The translations under genes and the position numbers were made by a program. This document shows positions 1 through 7,108 of a DNA stretch of 15,432 nt, in pieces (the stretch's first letter is position 1; each line of letters starts with the position of its first letter). The notes under the pieces were generated by a model that made no database searches, was not told where the DNA came from, and saw nothing but the letters and a program-made list of their open reading frames with translations. The DNA comes from Candidatus Sumerlaeota bacterium (GTDB taxonomy: Bacteria > Sumerlaeota > Sumerlaeia > JADFCT01), in assembly GCA_026398575.1 (NCBI GenBank), contig JAPLSP010000267.1, positions 1 to 15,432 of the forward strand, read 5' to 3'.

Positions 1-690
1 CTCCCTTCTCCGTGTCTCCGCGTCTTCATTTAGCGGACATCCGGCGCAGGCGGGTTTGGGTTTGCAGTAACGATTGCCGACGGCCACCAGCAAGGCGTGA
101 TATTCGTTGTAGAGTGCAACGTCGCGCCGGACCGATCGCTCGAAGAACGACCTCGCCTCCTCGTATTTTGTGCCCTCGGGAAACCATCCGTGCCTCGCGC
201 CGATGCGCAGCGTGTAGGCGTCAATGACAAAGACGGGACGTTCAAGCGCATAAAGAAGGATCGAGTCCGCCGTCTCGCGCCCGACTCCATGCGTGGCGAG
301 CAATTCGGAGCGCAGCGTCGCGTCATCCACTTCCTCCAGGCGATCCAAATCCCCGCCGCAGCGCTGGATGAAATAATGGCAGACGGATTGCAGCCGGCCG
401 GCCTTGATGTTGTAGTAGCCGGCGGGGCGGATGAGTTCGGCGAGCGCGGCGGGCTTAAGCGCGGCCATCCTATGAAAGTCCAGCGCGTCCGCCCGCTTCA
501 GGTTCTCAATCGCCTTCTCGACATTTTTCCAGTTGGTATTTTGCGTGAGGACGGCGCCGATGATGATCTCTTCGCGCGTCTCGCCCGGCCACCAATGCCG
601 CGGCCCGAAAAACGCGAACATGCGCTCAAACGCCCGCCGGCCAACGGCGGGCTTGGCGTGGAGTTTTGCCGAGAAAATAGACTTATTCAT
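1..690 (-). CDS. Endonuclease III-family (HhH-GPD) DNA glycosylase, 3' end outside window
   Basis: This gene was read directly on the minus strand. It is open for 230 codons from ATG at 690 and runs off the left edge. The start region (MNKSIFSAKL) leads into a HhH-GPD fold with the typical LTQNTNW segment (residues 48-54), the helix-hairpin-helix loop GVGRET (135-140) and the presumed catalytic Asp157 in VIDAYT. Cysteines 209, 215 and 218 (C-x5-C-x2-C) resemble an iron-sulfur loop, but the fourth Cys expected near residue 224 is Ala in the part seen. The Lys used by classical bifunctional endonuclease III in the hairpin (LPGVGRKTA) is Glu139, as in the endonuclease III-related subfamily. This suggests a monofunctional base-excision glycosylase rather than Nth proper. 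The final residues come from a simple GGAGACACGGAGA-like stretch, so the true C-terminus is uncertain. No clear ribosome binding site is seen. Confidence 0.85.
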   Translation of the reverse strand, partial: MNKSIFSAKLHAKPAVGRRAFERMFAFFGPRHWWPGETREEIIIGAVLTQNTNWKNVEKAIENLKRADALDFHRMAALKPAALAELIRPAGYYNIKAGRLQSVCHYFIQRCGGDLDRLEEVDDATLRSELLATHGVGRETADSILLYALERPVFVIDAYTLRIGARHGWFPEGTKYEEARSFFERSVRRDVALYNEYHALLVAVGNRYCKPKPACAGCPLNEDAETRRRE

Positions 691-749
691 AGAATTGGCG
701 ACGGTGTTGCCGAGGAATACGCCATTGACAATAGACTTTTAAGCATCTC

Positions 750-1835
750 TTATCGGGAAGCATGAATATACTTCATCCAGTTCTTTTTCAGAACCACGAC
801 AGGGCAAACGCCCCGAGCGAAAAACGCTATTTTCTTGGTATTCAGGTCGGCAAGCCCAATTTGTCGATCCAGCTGCATTAGGACAAGATTGCCCGGAAGC
901 ATTGTAACATATCTCACGTCGGACCGGCCCAGGAAGAGCGATAGAGAGGTTTCATCATTTGTGAAACGCGGATAGGGCCCCACATGTATTGCGCGCCAGA
1001 TTCTGTCGCTTGGAAGGCGCAAGTCTGCGATTACCTTGGTGTAATATTCATACAGGGAACCTGTTATCTGTGCCTCCATGTCACGTGAACTGACAATTCC
1101 ATCTGCTACGCTAGAAACAAGGCATCGGCTCGTTGCGTCATTTTCACGCATCCAAAGATCCAGCGAGCCGCTGTCATTTCGTCTGAAATAAAGGTCTCCC
1201 CAATAGTATCTGCGGTCGGTCAATTGAACCGACTCGCTAGTTGCAAGGCTCTTGCTTTTAAGCACTTTCGAATAGGGACCCTCAAGATAGAACACGGTAC
1301 CAATATCCGGCGCCAGCCGGGCGGGCGATGAATCAATTTGAAAGGACCCAAGGCTTGAGCTAAATGACGGCAGAAGAATCAGCAATAACCAGATTGAATG
1401 GGAGGATGTCTGCGCAACAAAAGAGGCACGGAAGCCCAATTCTCTTTGACAACTATTCTCAGAAAAAAGACCGGAGCAAAATGGCCATTCAATCAGGAAA
1501 GAGAGAAGAAATGAAATCAGCAAAAAACCAATCAGCAAGCCAAGCGCGGTATTGCGCAGCGGCCCATCTGAGAAGAAAGCATCCATCGGTATCAGGACAA
1601 GTATTAGTCCTCCCGCAACTCCCGAAAACAAATTCGCTTTGACCATGGTCTCACAGGATTGCCGCATGGGCAACTTGAAGACCTGCGCGATGACGAAAGC
1701 TTCAAATACCCCAATGAGAACATTGAGAGCCACAAATGCAGGCAAGGCTCCTATAAACAGCTCTCCAGTACCGGCATTAGCATAGGCGCAGCAAGGGAGC
1801 CAAAGCAGTGAAAGCAAGATTAGCCAGATTCTCAT
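750..1835 (-). CDS. Uncharacterised multi-pass membrane protein with C-terminal soluble domain
   Basis: I do not recognise a named family. From ATG at 1835 the 361-residue product begins with a signal-like segment (MRIWLILLSLLWLPCCAYANAG). Further hydrophobic segments follow at about residues 25-50, 68-86, 95-118 and 145-160. The remaining 190 or so residues are a polar, strand-rich domain ending with a segment like QIGLADLNTKKIAFFARG. The N-terminal ANAGT-plus-membrane pattern recalls small membrane proteins of unknown role in PVC-type bacteria (from memory). The reading frame stays open upstream to 1928, overlapping the previous gene, but the signal-like segment argues for 1835. It lies 37 bases after the HzsA-like gene on the same strand, so the two may be co-transcribed. 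The gene is visibly AT-richer than its neighbours, which suggests transfer or relaxed constraint. No ribosome binding site is evident. Confidence 0.7.
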   Translation of the reverse strand: MRIWLILLSLLWLPCCAYANAGTGELFIGALPAFVALNVLIGVFEAFVIAQVFKLPMRQSCETMVKANLFSGVAGGLILVLIPMDAFFSDGPLRNTALGLLIGFLLISFLLSFLIEWPFCSGLFSENSCQRELGFRASFVAQTSSHSIWLLLILLPSFSSSLGSFQIDSSPARLAPDIGTVFYLEGPYSKVLKSKSLATSESVQLTDRRYYWGDLYFRRNDSGSLDLWMRENDATSRCLVSSVADGIVSSRDMEAQITGSLYEYYTKVIADLRLPSDRIWRAIHVGPYPRFTNDETSLSLFLGRSDVRYVTMLPGNLVLMQLDRQIGLADLNTKKIAFFARGVCPVVVLKKNWMKYIHASR

Positions 1836-1872
1836 AGGCGTCAAATTCGGCGCAATCAGGAGATAGCGGATA

Positions 1873-4764
1873 TTAGCCAGCCTTGGCGCTTTGCCGCTCG
1901 GGGCCGGGGCGTTGAAGGCGGTTGACATAGTCCGGCCAGAGCGGGCAGTTCAGGTCTATCCAGCATTTGACCCGGTGCATTTCGTCGCGGGTGAGCGTGA
2001 CTTCGTGATGGCCGGCGTTCAACGTCTGCCACAGGCGGCTCTTGAGCGTGCCGAAGGTCATCGGCGCCGCCAGAGTGTGGCGCAGCTGATACCGGTAGTT
2101 GAAGTAGTTGACGAATCCGCCGGCGATCAATGTGCGATACGACGCCGGCACACGGTCGTTGTCGAGCGAGGCCGTCAGGTTCAGTTTGCGGGGATGGCGG
2201 CTGTCATGGCAGCGTATGCATTTTGCGTCCCACACGGGTTGGACAATCCGCTCGTAAGAGAACGGCGCCGTCCCCCAGGACGGCGGCTCGAGCGCGCCAG
2301 GCTCGCGGCGGCTGGCCAGGCTGGGCTTTACGAGCGGAGTGGATTGGCGGTTATCGTGGCAGCCGACGCATCCGCGCTGCTCGCCGGGCTGCAACTGTAT
2401 GACGCTTCGCATCCGCTGAATCTCATTCAAGTTCTCATCCAGAGCCTGGAAGTAGAGCACCTTTCCCGCGGGCGCATAGAAATTGGCCGAGCCGTCGCTC
2501 TCCACAGTTGCTAGCCCCCATACGGCCTTTGCCACGTAGCTGGGCCATCCGGATGGACCGCTGACCTTGTGAACCGGCGCCGCATAAAAGTCCTCAAACA
2601 CCGGGCCATGGTCTTTCCGGTATTCGCCGTTGGGCAGTTGCTCCAGTTGCGAGCGGACTTCCTCGCACACCCGGATATATTTCACCTTGCCGCGCGGCGC
2701 CTGCGGTTCGAGTTCCCGATAAATATCTTCCACAACAAACTGCCCAACCGGCGCGTCCTTGGATTCGCCGGCCATGCGCGGCTCATAGCTGCTGACCGTT
2801 GGCGGGCGGCGCACGAGTTGCAGCGGGGTGGGGGACATGCTTCCTATCGCAGGATCCAGATACAGCAGCTCGCGATTACCATAGCGATCAATCACATAAA
2901 GCCCGAAGCGGTCCGCTGGAGCGTGACTGACCAGGAAATAATCGCGCGCCACCGGCGTGGGATCGCGGAAGCATTCCACTCTGGTCCAGCTCATGTTATA
3001 GTGCGGCGTCACGTCCGGCGTGATGTTGGTGATGGCGCCGGAATCAAACGGCCCTTTGGACAGATCAATCAATCCGACCGGGCCGTTGTGATCGCCGCCA
3101 TGCGAAATGAGCGTGCAGCATATCTCGCGCAGGCCGGGTGTCTCGCGGCCATTGATGTAGCAGTTGGGCGTATTGTTGCCAAAGACGAGCTCGGGATGCG
3201 TTCCGTCGGGATGAATCGCCCAGAGCGTGTGGCCGAAGTCGGCGCCTTTGTCCAGGTACTCCGAGCGGGTCCAGAGGATGCGGCCGTCGCGCATCATGGC
3301 CGGGGACCACTCGCTCAGATTGGCGAACGAGAGCGGCTGGATGTTTTCGCCCTTCGCGTTCATGCGGAACAGCACGAACGCCTGCGGACGCCAGCAAAGA
3401 AACCGGCTCCGGCAGCGCGTGGAAATGAAAGAGATGTCGCCATCCGGCAGGGGGCACGGATAATAGTCATGATACGGTCCGTCGGTCATCTGCTGCGTCT
3501 GGCTTCCGTCGCTGTTCGCCGCCATCAGATGCCAATAGCATTCCTTGCCGGGGTTTTGGCTTTTGTCCGGACGGAATGCGAAATAAATTTTCTGCGCTGA
3601 GAAATCCGCCACCGGATCGCGGGCAATGCCGCCGGCGGCGTCGAAGAGAGTGACGAGCCGCGCTTCTTCCGGCGCCAGGCGTCCATCGCGGCCTGGAATC
3701 TCCAACACGCACACGCTGCCGCCGGGCCGGAACTGCGAATCGAGAATATCGCTGTAGTTGTGCGACGACAGATAGGGATGACGCTTGACGAAAAGAATCT
3801 TCTGCAGCGGCGCGAGGTCGGGATCGCGGAACATCAAGCGCCGCTTGGACATGCGCGCTTCCAGATAAAGCGATTCCTCAGCGTCTGCCGCAGATGACGC
3901 CTGCCTCCGCCGCAATTCCGTCAATTGCTTTCGCTCTCCGGCGAGCTCCAATCCCTTGTCCGCAAGCCGCCCGATCATCTCCTCCATCTGCGTCAACGTG
4001 CGATCCAGCGGCATCAGCCGGGCGATGCGCCCCCAATACGGTTCGCCTCCGGGCAACGCCGGGCGTTCCACCTTGAGCGGCGAGAGATGATCGCCGGCGT
4101 TCATTCGCTGCCACGTCGCGCGTTCGCAGAGGAAGGCGTATCGGAGCAGCCCCTCCCAAGTTATCGGCTCCGTCAGCGGCGCCGGCGGGACATAGGACGC
4201 CGCTGCGGGCGCCTTGGGCTGTCCGATGACGCTCGAAGCCTTGAGCGCGCCTGCCGGCTTCCATTGTTTGCCGTCCAGCGAAAGACGAACCTCGACATCC
4301 GTCGGGACACGGTCATGAAAGCGGCCTTCGCGGTCGCGGGAAAAAACAACTTTGGCGACCGGCGCCGGAGCGGGCAGTTCGATCTGCGCCCACTCTTCAT
4401 TCGCCGAAGCCGCAATCCAACTGTGGCTGTTTCCGTAGAGGCCGTCGTTGAGATGCGCAATCTGGTGGATGCTGTAGCCCGGCAAACAGGAAGACGCGCC
4501 GGCCTTGGCGCCGTCTTTCGCCAACGCCAGATTGCGCGCGCCGTCGGGACCATAAATTTCCAACTCGTCAACACACGGCTGGCCTGAGTTGCTGGCGCGG
4601 ATGACAAGCCGCACGAATTGCGCCTTTTGCGCCGGGAAGGAGATGGCATTTGGCTTGGCCGGATCAACAGGCGCCTCAACTGCCTGAGCTATGAACGCAA
4701 GAGCAGATAGAAGCAAAGCTAGAGGTTGACGCCTTAGCGCTAATATTCGTTTGTACGATGACAT
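1873..4764 (-). CDS. HzsA-like exported diheme cytochrome c protein with discoidin-like N-terminus
   Basis: The 963-residue product starts with a Sec signal peptide (basic MSSYKRILALRRQP, then a hydrophobic run ending near AQAVEA). Residues of about 30-180 resemble an F5/8 type C (discoidin) carbohydrate-binding domain (FVRLVIRAS, DELEIYGPDG). A region of about 320-620 has PD40/beta-propeller-like repeats (for example CPLPDGDISFIS, MMRDGRILWTRSEY). About 640-790 resembles the HzsA middle domain. Two heme-binding motifs follow: CVGCH at about 799-803 and CIRCH at about 849-853. This order is seen in HzsA-related proteins of Planctomycetes and Lentisphaerae. It implies a periplasmic or surface electron-transfer or sugar-related role, and does not show hydrazine synthesis because no beta/gamma subunits are present. 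The frame extends to a TTG at 4782. I prefer ATG 4764, though neither start has a convincing ribosome binding site. Confidence 0.82.
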   Translation of the reverse strand: MSSYKRILALRRQPLALLLSALAFIAQAVEAPVDPAKPNAISFPAQKAQFVRLVIRASNSGQPCVDELEIYGPDGARNLALAKDGAKAGASSCLPGYSIHQIAHLNDGLYGNSHSWIAASANEEWAQIELPAPAPVAKVVFSRDREGRFHDRVPTDVEVRLSLDGKQWKPAGALKASSVIGQPKAPAAASYVPPAPLTEPITWEGLLRYAFLCERATWQRMNAGDHLSPLKVERPALPGGEPYWGRIARLMPLDRTLTQMEEMIGRLADKGLELAGERKQLTELRRRQASSAADAEESLYLEARMSKRRLMFRDPDLAPLQKILFVKRHPYLSSHNYSDILDSQFRPGGSVCVLEIPGRDGRLAPEEARLVTLFDAAGGIARDPVADFSAQKIYFAFRPDKSQNPGKECYWHLMAANSDGSQTQQMTDGPYHDYYPCPLPDGDISFISTRCRSRFLCWRPQAFVLFRMNAKGENIQPLSFANLSEWSPAMMRDGRILWTRSEYLDKGADFGHTLWAIHPDGTHPELVFGNNTPNCYINGRETPGLREICCTLISHGGDHNGPVGLIDLSKGPFDSGAITNITPDVTPHYNMSWTRVECFRDPTPVARDYFLVSHAPADRFGLYVIDRYGNRELLYLDPAIGSMSPTPLQLVRRPPTVSSYEPRMAGESKDAPVGQFVVEDIYRELEPQAPRGKVKYIRVCEEVRSQLEQLPNGEYRKDHGPVFEDFYAAPVHKVSGPSGWPSYVAKAVWGLATVESDGSANFYAPAGKVLYFQALDENLNEIQRMRSVIQLQPGEQRGCVGCHDNRQSTPLVKPSLASRREPGALEPPSWGTAPFSYERIVQPVWDAKCIRCHDSRHPRKLNLTASLDNDRVPASYRTLIAGGFVNYFNYRYQLRHTLAAPMTFGTLKSRLWQTLNAGHHEVTLTRDEMHRVKCWIDLNCPLWPDYVNRLQRPGPERQSAKAG

Positions 4765-4823
4765 AAGGGCATATTTTTTCAAATTGAGTCTAAAGAATCT
4801 TAATCATTCGTGAGAAAGAAGGC

Positions 4824-5852
4824 TCAAGCAGAATCTATCTTGATATCCACTCGCGGCAGTTCACCGAGGCGCCCGTCGAAAAATTTCCGCGCGCTATCCA
4901 GGCAACTCTGCGCCATGCGCGCGTTCGCTTCAAGCGTATTGGAGCCAACGTGCGGCGTGAGCGCAACATTTTCGAGCCGCCGCAAGTCCTTGTCGGGCGC
5001 CACAGGTTGGTAAGGCTCATTCTCGAAAACGTCCAATGCCGCCCCTGCCAACTGGCCGCTTGCGAGCGCGTCATAGAGCGCGATTTCGTCCACGACCGCG
5101 CCACGAGCCGTGTTGATCAACATCGCGCCAGGCTTCATTCGCGCCAACCGATCCGCATTGATGAGGCGCCGGGTTTGCGGATTCGACGGCAGGTGCAAGC
5201 TGAGGACGTCGGCTTCCGGCAATATGCTGTCCAGATCGTTGGTGTAATTTGCCGCGCCATACTCGGCGAACAGTTCAGCCAATGGGCGGCGCTCCTGATA
5301 TTCTAACTGCTGCGCCGACCGCGCGCCGATCGCCAACACCTTCATCCCAAAGCCGAAATGCGCCATCGCTGCCACGCGCCTGCCAATGCTTCCAAAACCG
5401 ACAACAGCCAAGGCCTTGCCCCGGATTTCCATTCCCGTGCGCGAAACGAACTCACCCTTGCGAAAGCACGCATCCAACATGCAGACGTGTTTGGCCAGAG
5501 CGCCGATAAGCCACATCGTATGCTCGGCGACGCTGACGTCCAGGACGCCGGGCGTATTGGTAACAATGATTCCGTGTTGGCGCGCCTGGGCTTTGTCAAT
5601 GTTGTCATGGCCGACGCCGAATCGCGCAATCAGCGCGCCGCGCCCGCCCGCCGATGCAGCAAGAGCCTCATAAAGCAGACCGCAATATTTATCGGCGCCC
5701 ACAATCACCGCCCGCGCGCCATGCGACCGTATTGCTTCGGCCAATCGCGCCTCTGCGGCAGGCGCCGGTTCCGTGTGCATTCCTTGAGCAGCGCGGAAGA
5801 CCGCTTCGGCTTTGCGATATTGCTTTTCCGCGACCAGGAGGATGTCATTCAT
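4824..5852 (-). CDS. D-isomer-specific 2-hydroxyacid dehydrogenase (phosphoglycerate dehydrogenase-like)
   Basis: This is a 342-residue cytosolic NAD-dependent oxidoreductase of the D-2-hydroxyacid dehydrogenase family. The N-terminal substrate domain carries RFGVGHDNID (77-86). The Rossmann domain has GFGSIGR at 152-158. The catalytic set is present: Arg250 in INTARGAVVDE, Glu279 in FENEP and His301 in LTPHVGS. No ACT regulatory domain follows, so it matches the short form. Possible substrates are 3-phosphoglycerate (serine pathway), hydroxypyruvate/glyoxylate or another 2-hydroxyacid, and the sequence alone does not decide. The start codon is 6 bases after the stop of the aspartic protease gene upstream, indicating one transcript. 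The HzsA-like gene follows about 60 bases later on the same strand. The ribosome binding site is weak. Confidence 0.9.
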   Translation of the reverse strand: MNDILLVAEKQYRKAEAVFRAAQGMHTEPAPAAEARLAEAIRSHGARAVIVGADKYCGLLYEALAASAGGRGALIARFGVGHDNIDKAQARQHGIIVTNTPGVLDVSVAEHTMWLIGALAKHVCMLDACFRKGEFVSRTGMEIRGKALAVVGFGSIGRRVAAMAHFGFGMKVLAIGARSAQQLEYQERRPLAELFAEYGAANYTNDLDSILPEADVLSLHLPSNPQTRRLINADRLARMKPGAMLINTARGAVVDEIALYDALASGQLAGAALDVFENEPYQPVAPDKDLRRLENVALTPHVGSNTLEANARMAQSCLDSARKFFDGRLGELPRVDIKIDSA

Positions 5853-5858
5853 TTGTTC

Positions 5859-6263
5859 TTAGCACAGCGGCAATAAAGGTTTTTCAGGCGATTTGGGGTT
5901 GGGAAGGAGTTTCTTTTTCAGCGGCGAAATGTGCCAATCCATTTCTTCGAGCGGAACGGCGCCTAACAAGGGTTCCGCTCCGCGAGGCAATTCAATGGCG
6001 CGAACATGGCATGAGCGCCCTTGGACCTCAAGGTTGACAATTCCAAAGACTTTATATGTATGTTCACCGCCATCGGCAGTGTACACGCATACCGAGCCCA
6101 ATTCGTCCAACTTAAGGCGGCTGATCATTTCGGCGGGCAGCGCGAGCTCCGCCGCGCCGGAATCCACCGTGGCGCTGCAAATAACATTCTTGCCGCGCCG
6201 ATGCTTAGGCAGAAATTTGTTCTGCCAATTCTGCAGCTTTATGCGAACTCGAAAAATACCCAC
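5859..6263 (-). CDS. Clan AA (retropepsin-like) aspartic protease
   Basis: This is a 134-residue single-domain aspartic protease-like protein. A GTG start at 6263 is preceded by AAAGGAG at 7 bases spacing, which decides against the longer frame reaching 6500. The product reads (M)GIFRVRIKLQN, then the catalytic flap motif TVDSGAAELALP (Asp-Ser-Gly-Ala in place of the more usual Asp-Thr-Gly-Ala), then VYTADGGEHTYK. It continues with the family's second conserved block EPLLGAVPLEEMDW and a tail rich in Pro and Lys (NPKSPEKP). Members of this family are thought to act as homodimers, one Asp per subunit. Substrate and role are unknown. They often occur as small accessory genes in cyanobacteria and environmental bacteria. 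The hydroxyacid dehydrogenase starts 6 bases downstream. Confidence 0.85.
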   Translation of the reverse strand: MGIFRVRIKLQNWQNKFLPKHRRGKNVICSATVDSGAAELALPAEMISRLKLDELGSVCVYTADGGEHTYKVFGIVNLEVQGRSCHVRAIELPRGAEPLLGAVPLEEMDWHISPLKKKLLPNPKSPEKPLLPLC

Positions 6264-6270
6264 AGGGATG

Positions 6271-6277
6271 CTCCTTT
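6271..6277 (-). promoter_or_regulatory. Strong ribosome binding site selecting a GTG start
   Basis: The minus strand reads AAAGGAG, 7 bases before GTG at 6263. It fixes the start of the aspartic protease and rules out the 79-codon upstream extension, which has no family similarity. Confidence 0.75.
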
Positions 6278-6344
6278 CGCCTCCAAAGGGCGTTTCTTTA
6301 TGCCGCATGGAGTTTTGCGGCGCCAGTCTTTTTTCACTTGAAAC

Positions 6345-6503
6345 GTGACGGTCCTGGATTTGTTTCCATTGTTCGCCAAATCCGATGGGTCGCCTGATTT
6401 GCAGTATATCAAACCGGATAAGCTCCATCTGGCGGCGCCCGGCTACGCCAAGTGGCGCGAGGCCTTGGAACTGATTTTTGGGAAAATAGATTTGCAGCAA
6501 TAG
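6345..6503 (+). pseudogene. C-terminal relic of a GDSL/SGNH-family hydrolase
   Basis: Reading the plus strand from the GTG at 6345 gives about 52 residues and then TAG at 6501-6503. They include VLDLFPLF, YIKPDKLHLAAPGY and AKWREALE. The segment D-K-L-H is the block V Asp-x-x-His of SGNH hydrolases, with the usual PDxLHLxxxGYxxW context. An in-frame TGA at 6339-6341 closes the frame immediately upstream, and nothing upstream on this strand encodes the rest of the enzyme. The serine and oxyanion-hole blocks are therefore absent. It lies on the opposite strand to both neighbours. It is best read as the leftover 3' end of a gene destroyed by insertion of the flanking protease genes or by deletion. 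Confidence 0.72.
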
Positions 6504-6545
6504 GATACGTTGTATTCCCCGTATACTGCCATTAAGGACAGAGTG

Positions 6546-6734
6546 TTACCGCAGATGGATTGTACCCAGGCGGAAGTCTATGACCCAGCGACCGCCTCGC
6601 AGGAAATCAAGCCCAAGTAATCCATCAATGGTAGTGGACGGTGGGAGCGTGTGGCACACAATATGACCATTGGGTCCAGTGAGCCGGCTATTTACAAGGA
6701 TGAGGCCGCTCTTGGGTGTGAAGAGCGTTTTCAT
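6546..6734 (-). pseudogene. Retropepsin-like aspartic protease with internal deletion of the active site
   Basis: The frame is intact (62 residues) but the protein is about half the family length. The first 25 residues (KSGLILVNSRLTGPNG) match the N-terminus of a retropepsin-like family. Residues 27-62 (CHTLPPSTTIDGLLGLDFLRGG, then VIDFRLGTI) match its C-terminus. The central 60 or so residues that normally hold the LALDTGAT catalytic motif are missing, with the join near 6656. The start overlaps the stop of the upstream partner gene by 4 bases (ATGA), so it is probably still translated. It cannot be a normal protease without the aspartate. It may be an in-frame pseudogene or a retained non-catalytic domain. 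The family comparison is from memory. Confidence 0.7.
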
Positions 6735-6958
6735 AATACCACTACCATGTCATCAGGAATAGCGCCAAAATACAGGATGGCGCATTCACGCGGGCTCAGC
6801 TTTCTGGCTTTGCGATAGAGCTCATCTCGATTCTTGCTGTGGAACAGGAGCGTTCCCGAGACAACCTGCAAACTCGCGTCGGTTTCAGGATTGCCAACCA
6901 AAACCCACTCGTCTGGAAACCGATCCTGCATTTCGTGGTACGTGCAAATGCGCTTCAT
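6731..6958 (-). CDS. Small conserved protein, partner of retropepsin-like gene
   Basis: This is a 75-residue cytosolic protein without a known function. It contains an N-terminal YHEMQDRFPDEWVLVGNP block, then LLFHSKNRDELYRKA, and ends in a tail ILYFGAIPDDMVVVL. This pattern is typical of short genes found directly upstream of retropepsin-like genes in cyanobacteria and other environmental bacteria. Here its stop overlaps the start of such a gene (ATGA), which supports a functional pair. The start is taken as ATG 6958 because homologues begin just before the tyrosine. An in-frame TTG at 6979, with AGGA 5 bases ahead, would add seven residues. A candidate promoter at 6992-7019 would leave almost no leader for that TTG. 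Confidence 0.72.
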   Translation of the reverse strand: MKRICTYHEMQDRFPDEWVLVGNPETDASLQVVSGTLLFHSKNRDELYRKARKLSPRECAILYFGAIPDDMVVVL

Positions 6959-6991
6959 GATGCCAATCCCGTCTTGCAAGTCTTTCCTGAG

Positions 6992-7019
6992 ATTGTGAAC
7001 GGCTATCGCTGCGTGTCAA
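6992..7019 (-). promoter_or_regulatory. Candidate sigma70-type promoter for the partner/retropepsin pair
   Basis: The minus strand shows a perfect TTGACA (7014-7019) and CACAAT (6992-6997, four of six matches to TATAAT) with 16 bases between them. Transcription would begin near 6985, about 27 bases before ATG 6958. It is an isolated sequence match, and the organism's consensus is unknown. Confidence 0.4.
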
Positions 7020-7108
7020 ATGTTTTCCGGGACTTGGGGGCTAGAACACAGCCACCTTTACACTGCGGATCGTTCTGTCAGTGAACGGCACGTCTAGCCT
7101 TAAAATTA

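Noticed and set aside
97..765. Plus-strand open frame of 222 codons
   Set aside because: It is a shadow of the minus-strand endonuclease III-family gene, whose HhH and cysteine motifs are clear.
2569..3600. Plus-strand open frame of 343 codons
   Set aside because: It is antisense to the HzsA-like gene, whose domains and heme motifs are on the other strand. There is no start signal or family similarity.
1873..4764. Reading the HzsA-like gene as evidence of anammox
   Set aside because: The family is widespread in organisms without anammox, the other hydrazine synthase subunits are absent, and a discoidin-like domain is present instead.
6264..6500. N-terminal extension of the aspartic protease up to 6500
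   Set aside because: It has no family similarity, it overlaps the GDSL relic on the other strand, and a strong ribosome binding site precedes GTG 6263.
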